The notes beneath the pieces were generated by a model that did not search any database, was not told the DNA's origin, and saw only the letters and a program-made list of their open reading frames with translations. The position numbers and the translations under genes were made by a program. 64,000 bases of DNA, from the NCBI GenBank assembly GCA_965208605.1, contig OZ242345.1:1550001-1614000 (forward strand), given 5' to 3'. The stretch is from UBA9659 sp965208605 (lineage in GTDB: Bacteria; Pseudomonadota; Gammaproteobacteria; Pseudomonadales; Azotimanducaceae). This document shows, in pieces, positions 7,349 to 14,638 of this stretch (position 1 is its first letter; every line of letters starts with the position of its first letter).

Positions 7349-8626
7349 GTGTTAGTACAATTCAGTGTTACCAACTTCAAATCTATCAAAGACCCCCAAA
7401 CGTTCAGTCTGGTCGCGTCAAAGGGTAAGGAAATTGCGAATAACCAGACTTTTGATGTGTCTCACTCGGGGGGTGGCTCTGGCTTGGAATTGCTACCTGC
7501 CGTGGGAATTTATGGTGCCAATGCAGCAGGGAAGTCCAATCTTCTGGAAGCCCTCCATGCCATGAAAGTCATTATCATGTGGTCCACCCAGCAACAGCAT
7601 CGAAAATTCTTGCTAGCAACGCCACCTTTCAGATTGGATCCCGCGACACGGAATGTGCCTACTGAGTTTGAAGTAATTTTTATTGCTGAGGGTGTGCGCT
7701 ATCAATACGGGTTTTCCGTTACCTCTGAGCGCATTGTGGATGAATGGTTGCTCGCCTATCCGAAAAATCGCCCCCAAGATTGGTTGAGTCGTGAATGGGA
7801 TGAGAAAAAGAAGAAACATCTGTGGCATTTGGGGGCGTCCTTGGTCGGCGAAAAAAAACTATGGCAAAAATCAACTCGTGAGGATGCGTTGTTTCTTTCC
7901 ACTGCAGCGCAACTCAATAGCCAACAACTGCAACCCATTTATAATTGGTTCTTTGACACAGTTCGCATAGTAGATATTTTTGGGCTGGATTCAGATTTCA
8001 GTGCGGCGTTTTGTGATACAAAAGATAACAAAGAAAAAATTCTGAAATATTTAAAGGCTGCGGATTTAGATATTGATAATATTCTAATAAAAAAAATAGC
8101 CTTTGACCGAGACAAAATATCTGAAGCTTTACCAAAACCCATGATAGATGCTATTGCCAATGACACGAAAGACTCGAATGTTTATAAGATTCAGACGGTT
8201 CATCTTGATTCGGAAGGAAAACCCATTGTATTTAATATTGAAAGTGAATCGGAAGGCACTCGAAAGTTTTTTTCGCTTACGGGACCCTGGATTGAAGCTT
8301 TGGAAAACGGTTATGTAATGTTCGTGGATGAGCTGAACAACAGCCTGCATCCAAAATTGGTGGGGTTCTTAGTGAGTCTGTTTAACAATAAAAAGACCAA
8401 TCCAAATAACGCACAACTAGTCTTTACTAGCCACGATGCCACTATCCTCAATCAGAAAATGCTACGTCGCGATCAGATTTGGTTTTGTGAAAAAGATAAA
8501 TTTCAGATATCTCATGTTTATCCCCTGAGTGATTTTCGCCCGCGCAAGGATTATGAGAATCTGGAACAAATGTATTTGTCTGGCAGATATGGCGCCCTGC
8601 CTTTTATTGAAATAGTACAAGGATGA
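7349..8626 (+). CDS. AAA15/21-type ATPase, RloA/AbiLi-like defence protein
   Basis: A 425-residue ATPase of the OLD/SMC-like group. Walker A is GANAAGKS at residues 56-63; Walker B is YVMFVDELNNSLHP with D327-E328; a conserved FTSHD follows. The start is GTG at 7349 with AAGGG 8 bases upstream; the nearby ATG at 7342 is in another frame. The RloB-family gene begins 3 bases after the stop. This pairing matches the AbiL arrangement (AbiLi ATPase plus AbiLii RloB protein) and the Rlo genes linked to restriction loci. In such pairs the ATPase is thought to sense infection and license the partner nuclease. Function here is inferred from family and from the neighbouring restriction system. Confidence 0.85.
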   Translation: MLVQFSVTNFKSIKDPQTFSLVASKGKEIANNQTFDVSHSGGGSGLELLPAVGIYGANAAGKSNLLEALHAMKVIIMWSTQQQHRKFLLATPPFRLDPATRNVPTEFEVIFIAEGVRYQYGFSVTSERIVDEWLLAYPKNRPQDWLSREWDEKKKKHLWHLGASLVGEKKLWQKSTREDALFLSTAAQLNSQQLQPIYNWFFDTVRIVDIFGLDSDFSAAFCDTKDNKEKILKYLKAADLDIDNILIKKIAFDRDKISEALPKPMIDAIANDTKDSNVYKIQTVHLDSEGKPIVFNIESESEGTRKFFSLTGPWIEALENGYVMFVDELNNSLHPKLVGFLVSLFNNKKTNPNNAQLVFTSHDATILNQKMLRRDQIWFCEKDKFQISHVYPLSDFRPRKDYENLEQMYLSGRYGALPFIEIVQG

Positions 8627-8629
8627 TGC

Positions 8630-9295
8630 ATGGGTATGGATAATCTACCCCGCAAACGAAAGAATAGACATGTCCCGAATCTGGTATATGGCCGGTATAC
8701 AAAAAAGCCTACTAAAAAAGCTTTGATTGTCTGCGAAGGGGAAAAAACTGAGCCTAGTTATTTCGAAGAACTCAAAAAACACTATGAAATCAATCCTTCT
8801 AGTGTAGTAATTAGAGGAGATGGCGGTTCAAGCCCGAAAAGTGTTGTTGACTTTGCCGAGGACCTGTACGAGCAAGAGAAGCAAACGAGCGGTGCGTTTG
8901 ACAAGGTATTTTGTGTATTTGATAAAAACAGCCATTCCTCATACAAAGATACTGTAGACAGACTGCGCAACATGGAGCCCAAGGGTATTTTTGTCGCCAT
9001 AACATCAGTACCCGCTTTTGAGTACTGGTTTTTGCTACATTACACAAACAGTGCCAAACCTTATGTAGCAAAGGGTAGTAAAAGCGCAGGGGATAATCTT
9101 ATATCTGACCTCAAAAAATATTTGCCAGACTACACAAAAAACCGTAAAGATATATTTTCCACATTAATAGATAGAATAGAGACCGCAAAAACCAATGCGG
9201 CAAGTGTGTTACGCGGGGCTGAAAAAACTGGTGCCTTCAACCCATCCACCAGAGTTCATAAACTCGTCTATTACCTGCAAAACATTAAACTTTGA
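8630..9295 (+). CDS. RloB/AbiLii-family TOPRIM-like nuclease
   Basis: A 221-residue RloB-family protein. It opens with a basic segment (RKRKNRHV). The TOPRIM-like glycine/glutamate motif is ALIVCEGEKTEPSYFEEL (residues about 31-48). The second acidic motif reads VFDKNSH, where most family members have D-x-D (VFDRDEH form), so the second aspartate is replaced by asparagine. A conserved hydrophobic block, SVPAFEYWFLLHY, follows. It is the presumed toxic effector of the AbiL-like pair, silent until released by the ATPase. The stop TGA overlaps an ATG (TGATG at 9293-9297) that opens the DprA-like gene. Whether the Asn change weakens metal binding cannot be told from sequence. Confidence 0.83.
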   Translation: MGMDNLPRKRKNRHVPNLVYGRYTKKPTKKALIVCEGEKTEPSYFEELKKHYEINPSSVVIRGDGGSSPKSVVDFAEDLYEQEKQTSGAFDKVFCVFDKNSHSSYKDTVDRLRNMEPKGIFVAITSVPAFEYWFLLHYTNSAKPYVAKGSKSAGDNLISDLKKYLPDYTKNRKDIFSTLIDRIETAKTNAASVLRGAEKTGAFNPSTRVHKLVYYLQNIKL

Positions 9296-9912
9296 TGTCG
9301 TCTCTGAAAATTTCTCCATGGCCGGACCTTGTTTTTGTTCACGGCAACATGTCATCAAAGACCGCTCAGGGCTATTCATCAAAAACCGCTCAGGGCTATT
9401 TATCAAAGACCGCTCAGGGCTGTTTATCAAAGACCGCTCAGGGCTGTTCATCAACAACCGCTCAGAGCTGTGAAAACATAAGCTTCCCTAGAACCGCTTT
9501 TTTGTGTTCGCGTGACTATCCCGCCAAGGCGGTCTTACCTATCCTCGACTGGGCGAAAGCGGCACGCGATAACGAGGAATGCGTGATGTCCGGTTTCCAT
9601 TCCCGCCTTGAGCGCGAGGTGCTGGACATTCTGCTCAAAGGCACTCAACCGATTATCCTTGCTGCCGCCCGCGGTCTGCCGAAGCGATACCCGGCCGCGG
9701 TCAAAAAAGCAATTGATGACGGCCGGCTGTTGGTGACAAGCCCCTTCCCTGCATCTGTGTCCCGCATCACTGCCGACACTTCTCGCCACCGTAATGCCTT
9801 CATGCTATCAGTTGCCACCCGCATCGTCATTGGGCACATGAATCAGACGGGCATAGTCGCCGAAGCGCTACACTCTGTCGCACCGTCTAAGGAAATCATT
9901 CACCTGAGTTAA
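9295..9912 (+). CDS. DprA/SLOG-like Rossmann protein with repeat-encoded N-terminus
   Basis: The conserved domain starts near TAFLCSRDYPAKAVLPILD and contains SGFHSRLEREVLDILL, IILAAARGLPKRYP and GRLLVTSPFP, then RRN-like SRHRNAFMLS. This is the pattern of short DNA-processing-A (SLOG) relatives that bind nucleotides. No ATG lies between the 24-bp array and the domain, so translation must begin at ATG 9349 or at ATG 9295, which overlaps the RloB stop. Either way the array at 9353-9472 is translated as repeated SKTAQG-like octapeptides. The TGATG junction suggests coupling to the AbiL-like pair. It may be a third member of that system or an older gene caught behind the island. Domain call good; start and role uncertain. 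Confidence 0.65.
   Translation: MSSLKISPWPDLVFVHGNMSSKTAQGYSSKTAQGYLSKTAQGCLSKTAQGCSSTTAQSCENISFPRTAFLCSRDYPAKAVLPILDWAKAARDNEECVMSGFHSRLEREVLDILLKGTQPIILAAARGLPKRYPAAVKKAIDDGRLLVTSPFPASVSRITADTSRHRNAFMLSVATRIVIGHMNQTGIVAEALHSVAPSKEIIHLS
9353..9472 (+). repeat. 24-bp tandem array (about 5 units), right-hand copy flanking the defence island
   Basis: Units at 9369, 9393, 9417 and 9441, with partial units on both sides. The core is GGGCTGTTTATCAAAG ending CCGCTCA. The first full unit differs by one base from unit 4 of the array at 2517-2682. There are no unique spacers, so this is not a CRISPR array. It is translated in the DprA-like gene. Confidence 0.95.
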
Positions 9913-10187
9913 AACTAATAGTTTTCATGCTTGCGAGCACACCATCTGCTGAGTCCTCTGAGCTCACCCACTCACCCGCTCCCACTCTCACCCCAAAATC
10001 TTGCACCTCAACACCTTGCGGGGCATACTAGCCAGCGGTGCTTTTAGGGTCTGCGTCAAAAGGCTATGTCAAAAGACTGCGTCAAAGAACTGCTCCAAAG
10101 GACACCTCAACCAGACTCATGGAAAACTGGACACCCCTACAAGATGCGACCTGGCACCCATTCCATAACCGACAAAGACCCAAGAAG
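9913..10187. other. Intergenic region with short repeats upstream of ctaB
   Basis: Contains a C-rich stretch (CTCACCCACTCACCCGC) and a 14-15 bp tandem repeat at 10052-10090 built on CTGCGTCAAAAGG / CTATGTCAAAAGA / CTGCGTCAAAGAA. An open frame continues upstream from ctaB but has no conserved sequence. No gene is supported here. Confidence 0.5.
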
Positions 10188-11231
10188 ATGACGGAAGCAT
10201 CAGAATCACTCCCTGGCTCTGCTCACGCCCTTACCCCTGGCTCTGCCCCCACCCTTGCGCCTAGGCTTGCCTCTGCGTCCGCGCCAGCACCCGCCTCAGC
10301 ACCCACACCCACCAACTGGCGCACCCGTCTCAGCAGCCGTAGCCAGGACTATCTGGAAATGTGCAAACCTCGGGTAGTGTTGCTGATGTTGCTGTGCACC
10401 CTTGTGGGTATGTCCCTGGCGACTGAGGGGATGGCACTCTGGGAGATACCCTGGAGAATTCTGGTATTCGGCAATCTCGGTGTGGCACTGGTGGCCGGTT
10501 CGGCGGCAGCACTGAACCATCTGGTGGATGCAAACATTGATGCGCGGATGACCCGCACTCGGCATCGTCCCGTGGCTGAGGGGAGAATATCCACCCCTGA
10601 GGCAATCCTATTTATTGGCATCACGGCGATCACCGGCATCAGTCTGCTGACGCTTTTGGTAAATCCACTGACCGCCTGGTTGAACCTGGCTTCCTGGTTT
10701 GGCTATGGCGTCATCTACACGGTGTATCTCAAGCGGGCGACGCCTCAGAATATTGTGATTGGCGGGCTATTCGGTGCTGCCCCGCCCCTCTTCGGTTGGA
10801 CGGCGGTGACCAACAGTATTGATGGCGGTGGTCTGTTGCTGGTGTTAATTATTTTCGCCTGGACGCCGCCGCACTTCTGGTCCCTGGCGATTAGTCGGCT
10901 GGAAGATTACCGCCAGGTGGGCATACCCATGTTGCCCGTCACCCACGGGGTAACCTATACCAAGCTCCACATTCTGCTGTACACCATCATCCTGATTATC
11001 ATCTCGGTACTTCCCTATCTGACCGGCATGAGCAACCTATTGTATCTACTGGCAGCACTGGCACTGGGCGCCGGCTTCCTCTACTGGTCTCTGGTGATGT
11101 TGCTGGGTACTCACCCGGCGGCTCCCCTGGCGACCTTCCGCTACTCCATCTTGTATCTGCTACTCTTATTCCTGGCGTTAATGATAGACCACCACCTTTT
11201 ACCGGTGACCTATCTGCCGCTTTCGGGATAG
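10188..11231 (+). CDS. ctaB: Protoheme IX farnesyltransferase (heme O synthase)
   Basis: Integral membrane UbiA-family prenyltransferase that adds a farnesyl group to heme B to make heme O for cytochrome oxidase. The first Asp-rich motif is NHLVDANIDARMTRTRHRP, and the second region contains DYRQVGIPMLPVTHG, both diagnostic. About eight hydrophobic segments follow the N-terminus. Start 10188 is chosen because the upstream in-frame extension is non-conserved; the ribosome site (AAGAAG) is weak. The first ~45 residues are a low-complexity Ala/Pro/Ser tract (PGSAHALTPGSAPTLAPRLA) encoded by short imperfect repeats, absent from typical CtaB. An SCO1 gene follows 34 bases on, as expected in a cytochrome oxidase assembly cluster, but oxidase subunits and ctaA are not in the window. 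Confidence 0.93.
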   Translation: MTEASESLPGSAHALTPGSAPTLAPRLASASAPAPASAPTPTNWRTRLSSRSQDYLEMCKPRVVLLMLLCTLVGMSLATEGMALWEIPWRILVFGNLGVALVAGSAAALNHLVDANIDARMTRTRHRPVAEGRISTPEAILFIGITAITGISLLTLLVNPLTAWLNLASWFGYGVIYTVYLKRATPQNIVIGGLFGAAPPLFGWTAVTNSIDGGGLLLVLIIFAWTPPHFWSLAISRLEDYRQVGIPMLPVTHGVTYTKLHILLYTIILIIISVLPYLTGMSNLLYLLAALALGAGFLYWSLVMLLGTHPAAPLATFRYSILYLLLLFLALMIDHHLLPVTYLPLSG

Positions 11232-11265
11232 GTGCCTAAAACTCGGGTAATGGAGAACTTCAAAG

Positions 11266-11877
11266 ATGACTGTCGGTGTCCGTAACACCTTTATCGGTAT
11301 AGCCGCGACCATTGCATTCGCATTGGGGCTTTTGTTGTTTAGTCTAGTCTCCCCGTCTCAGATGACCGAGCAGCAAGCCCTCGCCCTGGGTTACTATCGT
11401 TTTGCCGAGCCCAAGCCCCTGTCGGCGTTTTCCCTGGTTGACCATGCGGACAAGCCCGCCAATCTTGACGCCCTGAGAGGGCAATGGTCGTTGCTATTTT
11501 TTGGTTTTACTCACTGCCCGCATATCTGCCCGACGACGCTTCAGGTGTTGAACAATGCGGTGCAGAAGCTCAAGGATGCGCCGCAAATTGTCCTCGTCAG
11601 TGTGGACCCGGAAAGAGACACACCCGAACGTCTGCGGCACTATCTGTCCGCATTTAATCCAGATTTCAGAGGTTTTTCCGGTACTTTTGAGGAAACTGTA
11701 AACCTGGCTCGCCAGGTGAACATCGCCTTCGGTAAGATGCCGGGGAATACACCTGGCACCTATACCGTTGATCACAGCGTCAGTTTGGTCATCATTGATC
11801 CAGAAGCCAGATATGTCGGTTTTATTAAGGCACCGCATCAGGCAGAAAAGATTGAGCAGGTGATAAGGTCATTCTAG
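11266..11877 (+). CDS. SCO1/SenC family copper chaperone for cytochrome oxidase
   Basis: A 203-residue protein with one N-terminal membrane anchor (IGIAATIAFALGLLLFSL) and a periplasmic thioredoxin-like domain. The copper site is Cys84 and Cys88 (THCPHICPTTL) with His170 (TYTVDHSVS), all present. SCO proteins deliver copper to, or reduce the thiols of, the CuA centre of subunit II. It lies 34 bases after ctaB and 9 bases before egtB, so these are probably one transcript. Confidence 0.92.
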   Translation: MTVGVRNTFIGIAATIAFALGLLLFSLVSPSQMTEQQALALGYYRFAEPKPLSAFSLVDHADKPANLDALRGQWSLLFFGFTHCPHICPTTLQVLNNAVQKLKDAPQIVLVSVDPERDTPERLRHYLSAFNPDFRGFSGTFEETVNLARQVNIAFGKMPGNTPGTYTVDHSVSLVIIDPEARYVGFIKAPHQAEKIEQVIRSF

Positions 11878-11886
11878 GAATCCGGT

Positions 11887-13302
11887 ATGGGTCTAAGAGC
11901 CAGTGAACAAGCGCCACAAGAAGACAGTCAGAAAACCCTTCTGGACAGGTATCTAGAAGTCCGGCAACAGACACTTACCCTGTGCGCACCGCTTGAAGTT
12001 GAGGACTATCAAATTCAGCCTATGGACGATGCCAGCCCACCCAAGTGGCATCTGGCGCATACTTCTTGGTTTTTTGAAACCTTTATACTCAAACGCCAGC
12101 TCCCCGATTATCAAGTTTTCCACCCTGCTTATGAGATGCTCTTCAATTCATACTACAACGGTGTGGGTGAACTCTGGCCTCGGCCGGCCCGGGGGCTACT
12201 GTCAAGACCCACCCTGGAAGAGGTCTTCGCCTATCGGCGGCATGTTGAGCAACACATGGCGGCTTTACTTTCCACCAGGGCTAGCTCGGAGCTTCGTTTC
12301 ATGGTGGAGTTGGGCATTAACCATGAGCAACAGCATCAAGAATTGTTGCTCACAGACCTGAAGTACAACCTCGGCAATAATCCGCTTAAGCCTGCCTATC
12401 TCAGCCATGACCTCAAACATAACTTCGATAATGACCTCAAACATGCGCCTGAACATGCACCTGCACCAAGAGCCCTGTCTAAGTTGTGTTTTATTGAATT
12501 TAGTGGTGGTGAGTTTGAAGTGGGTGCCAACCCTGCTCTGGGCTTCGTATTTGACAATGAAGCACCACGGCACCGGGTGCTGCTACATGATTTTGCCCTC
12601 GCCAATCGCCCGGTGACTAATGGGGAATATCAGGAGTTTATTGAAGACGGTGGTTATGAAAGGGCGGAACTCTGGTTATCCGATGCCTGGGATTGTTGCC
12701 GTGCCGATAAGGAGGGGCGGCATCAGAAGCGCTGGACCTCGCCCCTCTACTGGTCTCGCCGTGAAGACGGCAGTTATTGGGAATACACTCTGGGAGGCGA
12801 GCGAACGGTTGATCCGAATCAACCCGTCTGCCATGTCAGTGCATACGAAGCCGATGCCTATGCCCGATGGCGTGGTTGTCGTCTGCCGACTGAATTTGAA
12901 TGGGAGAGAGGGGCCTCGGGGCTCTCCCTTGAGGGGAATTTTGTGGAGACGGGTGCCTATCATCCGGGTGCCTTCGCTGCCGCTGATGTTGCTGCCGTTG
13001 CTGCTAATACTGCCGATGTTGCTACTAATGTTGCTAAGCGACATTCAGGTCTTGAATGCATGTTTGGCGATGTCTGGGAATGGACCTCCAGTAGCTACGC
13101 CGCCTATCCAGGGTTCAAAAGCTTCGCCGGACAACTCGGGGAATACAATGGCAAGTTCATGGCGAATCAACTGGTCCTGAGAGGCGGTTCCTGCGCCACA
13201 CCACAGGGACATATTCGCGCTACCTATAGGAATTTTTTCTATCCCCCGGACCGATGGCAGTTCTCCGGCATTCGTCTGGCGACTGACCCCGGACATGTTT
13301 GA
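11887..13302 (+). CDS. egtB: Ergothioneine sulfoxide synthase EgtB
   Basis: A 471-residue non-heme iron enzyme joining trimethylhistidine (hercynine) to a thiol donor with oxygen. An N-terminal DinB-like domain supplies the iron ligands His58 (WHLAHTSWFFE) and His146/His150 (NHEQQHQELL). The C-terminal half is a formylglycine-generating-enzyme-like domain with RPVTNGEYQEF, RLPTEFEWERG, DVWEWTSSSY and LRGGSCATP. Two low-complexity insertions look repeat-derived: HDLKHNFDNDLKHAPEH near 174-190 and an Ala/Val/Asp run near 362-380. egtD overlaps its end by 8 bases. The two-gene layout without egtC or egtE is common in proteobacteria, where the thiol donor (cysteine or gamma-glutamylcysteine) is not obvious from sequence. 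Confidence 0.92.
   Translation: MGLRASEQAPQEDSQKTLLDRYLEVRQQTLTLCAPLEVEDYQIQPMDDASPPKWHLAHTSWFFETFILKRQLPDYQVFHPAYEMLFNSYYNGVGELWPRPARGLLSRPTLEEVFAYRRHVEQHMAALLSTRASSELRFMVELGINHEQQHQELLLTDLKYNLGNNPLKPAYLSHDLKHNFDNDLKHAPEHAPAPRALSKLCFIEFSGGEFEVGANPALGFVFDNEAPRHRVLLHDFALANRPVTNGEYQEFIEDGGYERAELWLSDAWDCCRADKEGRHQKRWTSPLYWSRREDGSYWEYTLGGERTVDPNQPVCHVSAYEADAYARWRGCRLPTEFEWERGASGLSLEGNFVETGAYHPGAFAAADVAAVAANTADVATNVAKRHSGLECMFGDVWEWTSSSYAAYPGFKSFAGQLGEYNGKFMANQLVLRGGSCATPQGHIRATYRNFFYPPDRWQFSGIRLATDPGHV
12960..13035 (+). repeat. GC-rich coding microrepeat in egtB
   Basis: Degenerate 12-15 bp units of the GCTGATGTTGCTGCC and GCTAATACTGCCGATG kind encode an Ala/Val/Asp/Thr run between two conserved blocks of the EgtB C-terminal domain. 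Confidence 0.65.
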
Positions 13303-14320
13303 CATGCTTGAGAAGAACGGTCTTAACAAGAAAGCGCTTGATAATAAAGCCGCCTTGGAGCTGGCGCCGTCCTTCCACCTCTACGATCATTCCAACGAGC
13401 AACATGATCTGCGGGAGGAAATTATCCAAGGGCTAGGTGCAGCGCAGAAATATATCTCACCTAAGTTTTTCTATGATGAAATCGGCTCAAGACTCTTTAC
13501 CGAGATTACCCAACAGCCTGAATATTATCTGACCAGAACAGAGATCGGGCTTCTGAAACAACACGCGGCGGAAATTGGCACCCTCGTCGGGGAAGGCAGC
13601 CTGCTCATTGAATACGGGAGTGGGAGCAGTGAGAAGATCCGCACCCTGCTGGATAGCCTGAGGCCAGGCATCTATGCCCCGCTTGATATTTCAAGGGACT
13701 ATCTTGCTGAGGCTGCCCGGTCTCTGGCACAAGAATATCCATGGCTGGAAGTGCGTGCGACCTGCGTTGATTTTACGGCTGAATTTGATTTGCCTTTCAC
13801 TAGCCCGCGGCGGCGGGTCAGTTTTTTCCCGGGTTCTGGTATAGGTAACTTCAATCCTGATGAGGCGAGTGAGTTCCTTGTCCGGGCTAGGCGGCTGGTG
13901 GGCCCTCAGGGTGGCCTGCTGATAGGGGTTGATCTGAAGAAGGACCAGGCCACACTGAATGCAGCATATAACGATGCCGAAGGGGTTACTGCTCAGTTCA
14001 ACCTGAATGTCCTGGCGCATCTCAATCGTGCCCAGCATGCCAATTTTGACCTGTCCCAGTTTGCGCATCAGGCGGCATACAATGGGGTTGACGGCCGGGT
14101 TGAAATGCACCTAGTGAGCCGGTGTTCCCAGACCGTCACCCTCGGCGGCGAGACCTATCACTTCCGCAAGGGTGAAAGTATCCACACAGAAAATTCCTAC
14201 AAGTACGACCTTGAGGAATTCATATTGATGGCGGAGGCAGCAGGCTTCAACCGCGCCGAACACTGGGTTGATGACCACGCGCTGTTTTGCGTCTTGTTTC
14301 TTTATTCTGAGGTGGCTTGA
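13295..14320 (+). CDS. egtD: L-histidine N(alpha)-methyltransferase EgtD
   Basis: A 341-residue AdoMet-dependent enzyme that trimethylates histidine to hercynine, the first step of ergothioneine synthesis. Conserved features: SPKFFYDEIGSRLFTEI and PEYYLTRTE near the N-terminus, the AdoMet site LIEYGSGSSEK, FFPGSGIGNF, GVDLKKD, and a C-terminal FRKGESIHTENSYKY that contacts the histidine substrate. The length is close to the ~320-residue norm. Its ATG overlaps the end of egtB, so the two are translationally coupled. Confidence 0.94.
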   Translation: MFDMLEKNGLNKKALDNKAALELAPSFHLYDHSNEQHDLREEIIQGLGAAQKYISPKFFYDEIGSRLFTEITQQPEYYLTRTEIGLLKQHAAEIGTLVGEGSLLIEYGSGSSEKIRTLLDSLRPGIYAPLDISRDYLAEAARSLAQEYPWLEVRATCVDFTAEFDLPFTSPRRRVSFFPGSGIGNFNPDEASEFLVRARRLVGPQGGLLIGVDLKKDQATLNAAYNDAEGVTAQFNLNVLAHLNRAQHANFDLSQFAHQAAYNGVDGRVEMHLVSRCSQTVTLGGETYHFRKGESIHTENSYKYDLEEFILMAEAAGFNRAEHWVDDHALFCVLFLYSEVA

Positions 14321-14389
14321 ATTCAACCTCCCCCGTCATTGAGGAACATAGGCAATACCGCTCCTTCTGGCGGCTTACGGCGCCCCGCG

Positions 14390-14617
14390 CCGTCATTCTC
14401 GAGCTTGCTCGGGAATCCAGTAAAAAAGAGTATTGTTTTCCGATCTACCCCGGTCCGCCAACCCGTCACCGGCTTGTTCCCTTACATCCAGAGCGGCGAA
14501 TCATCTCGTTGTTGCATCCAAGATGCCCCACAGGTGATTGCCTTTGTTCCTCTGGATTCCCGTCACCCCAGTCATCACAGCCAATGGCTGTGATGACTGG
14601 GGTGACGAGAATGACGG
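14390..14617. repeat. Dispersed inverted-repeat element, copy 3 (long form)
   Basis: Ends CCGTCATTCTCGAGC and GACGAGAATGACGG. It includes AAAAAAGAGTATTGTTTTCC, CAACCCGTCACCGG, CCCCACAGGTGATTGCC, TTTGTTCCTCTGGATTCCCG and the nested hairpin CCCCAGTCATCACAGCC / TGTGATGACTGGGG. It fills the 318-base gap between egtD and thrB, which converge on it. It could act as a transcript-end hairpin for both. Confidence 0.85.
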
Positions 14618-14638
14618 GGGCTTCGGGGCGAAGGAAGC

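Noticed and set aside
9353..9472. CRISPR array.
   Set aside because: Units are contiguous without unique spacers, are not palindromic as expected, and no cas genes are present.
9195..9473. Frame overlapping the end of rloB and the repeat array.
   Set aside because: It is a frame shadow of rloB continuing through the all-frames-open repeat.
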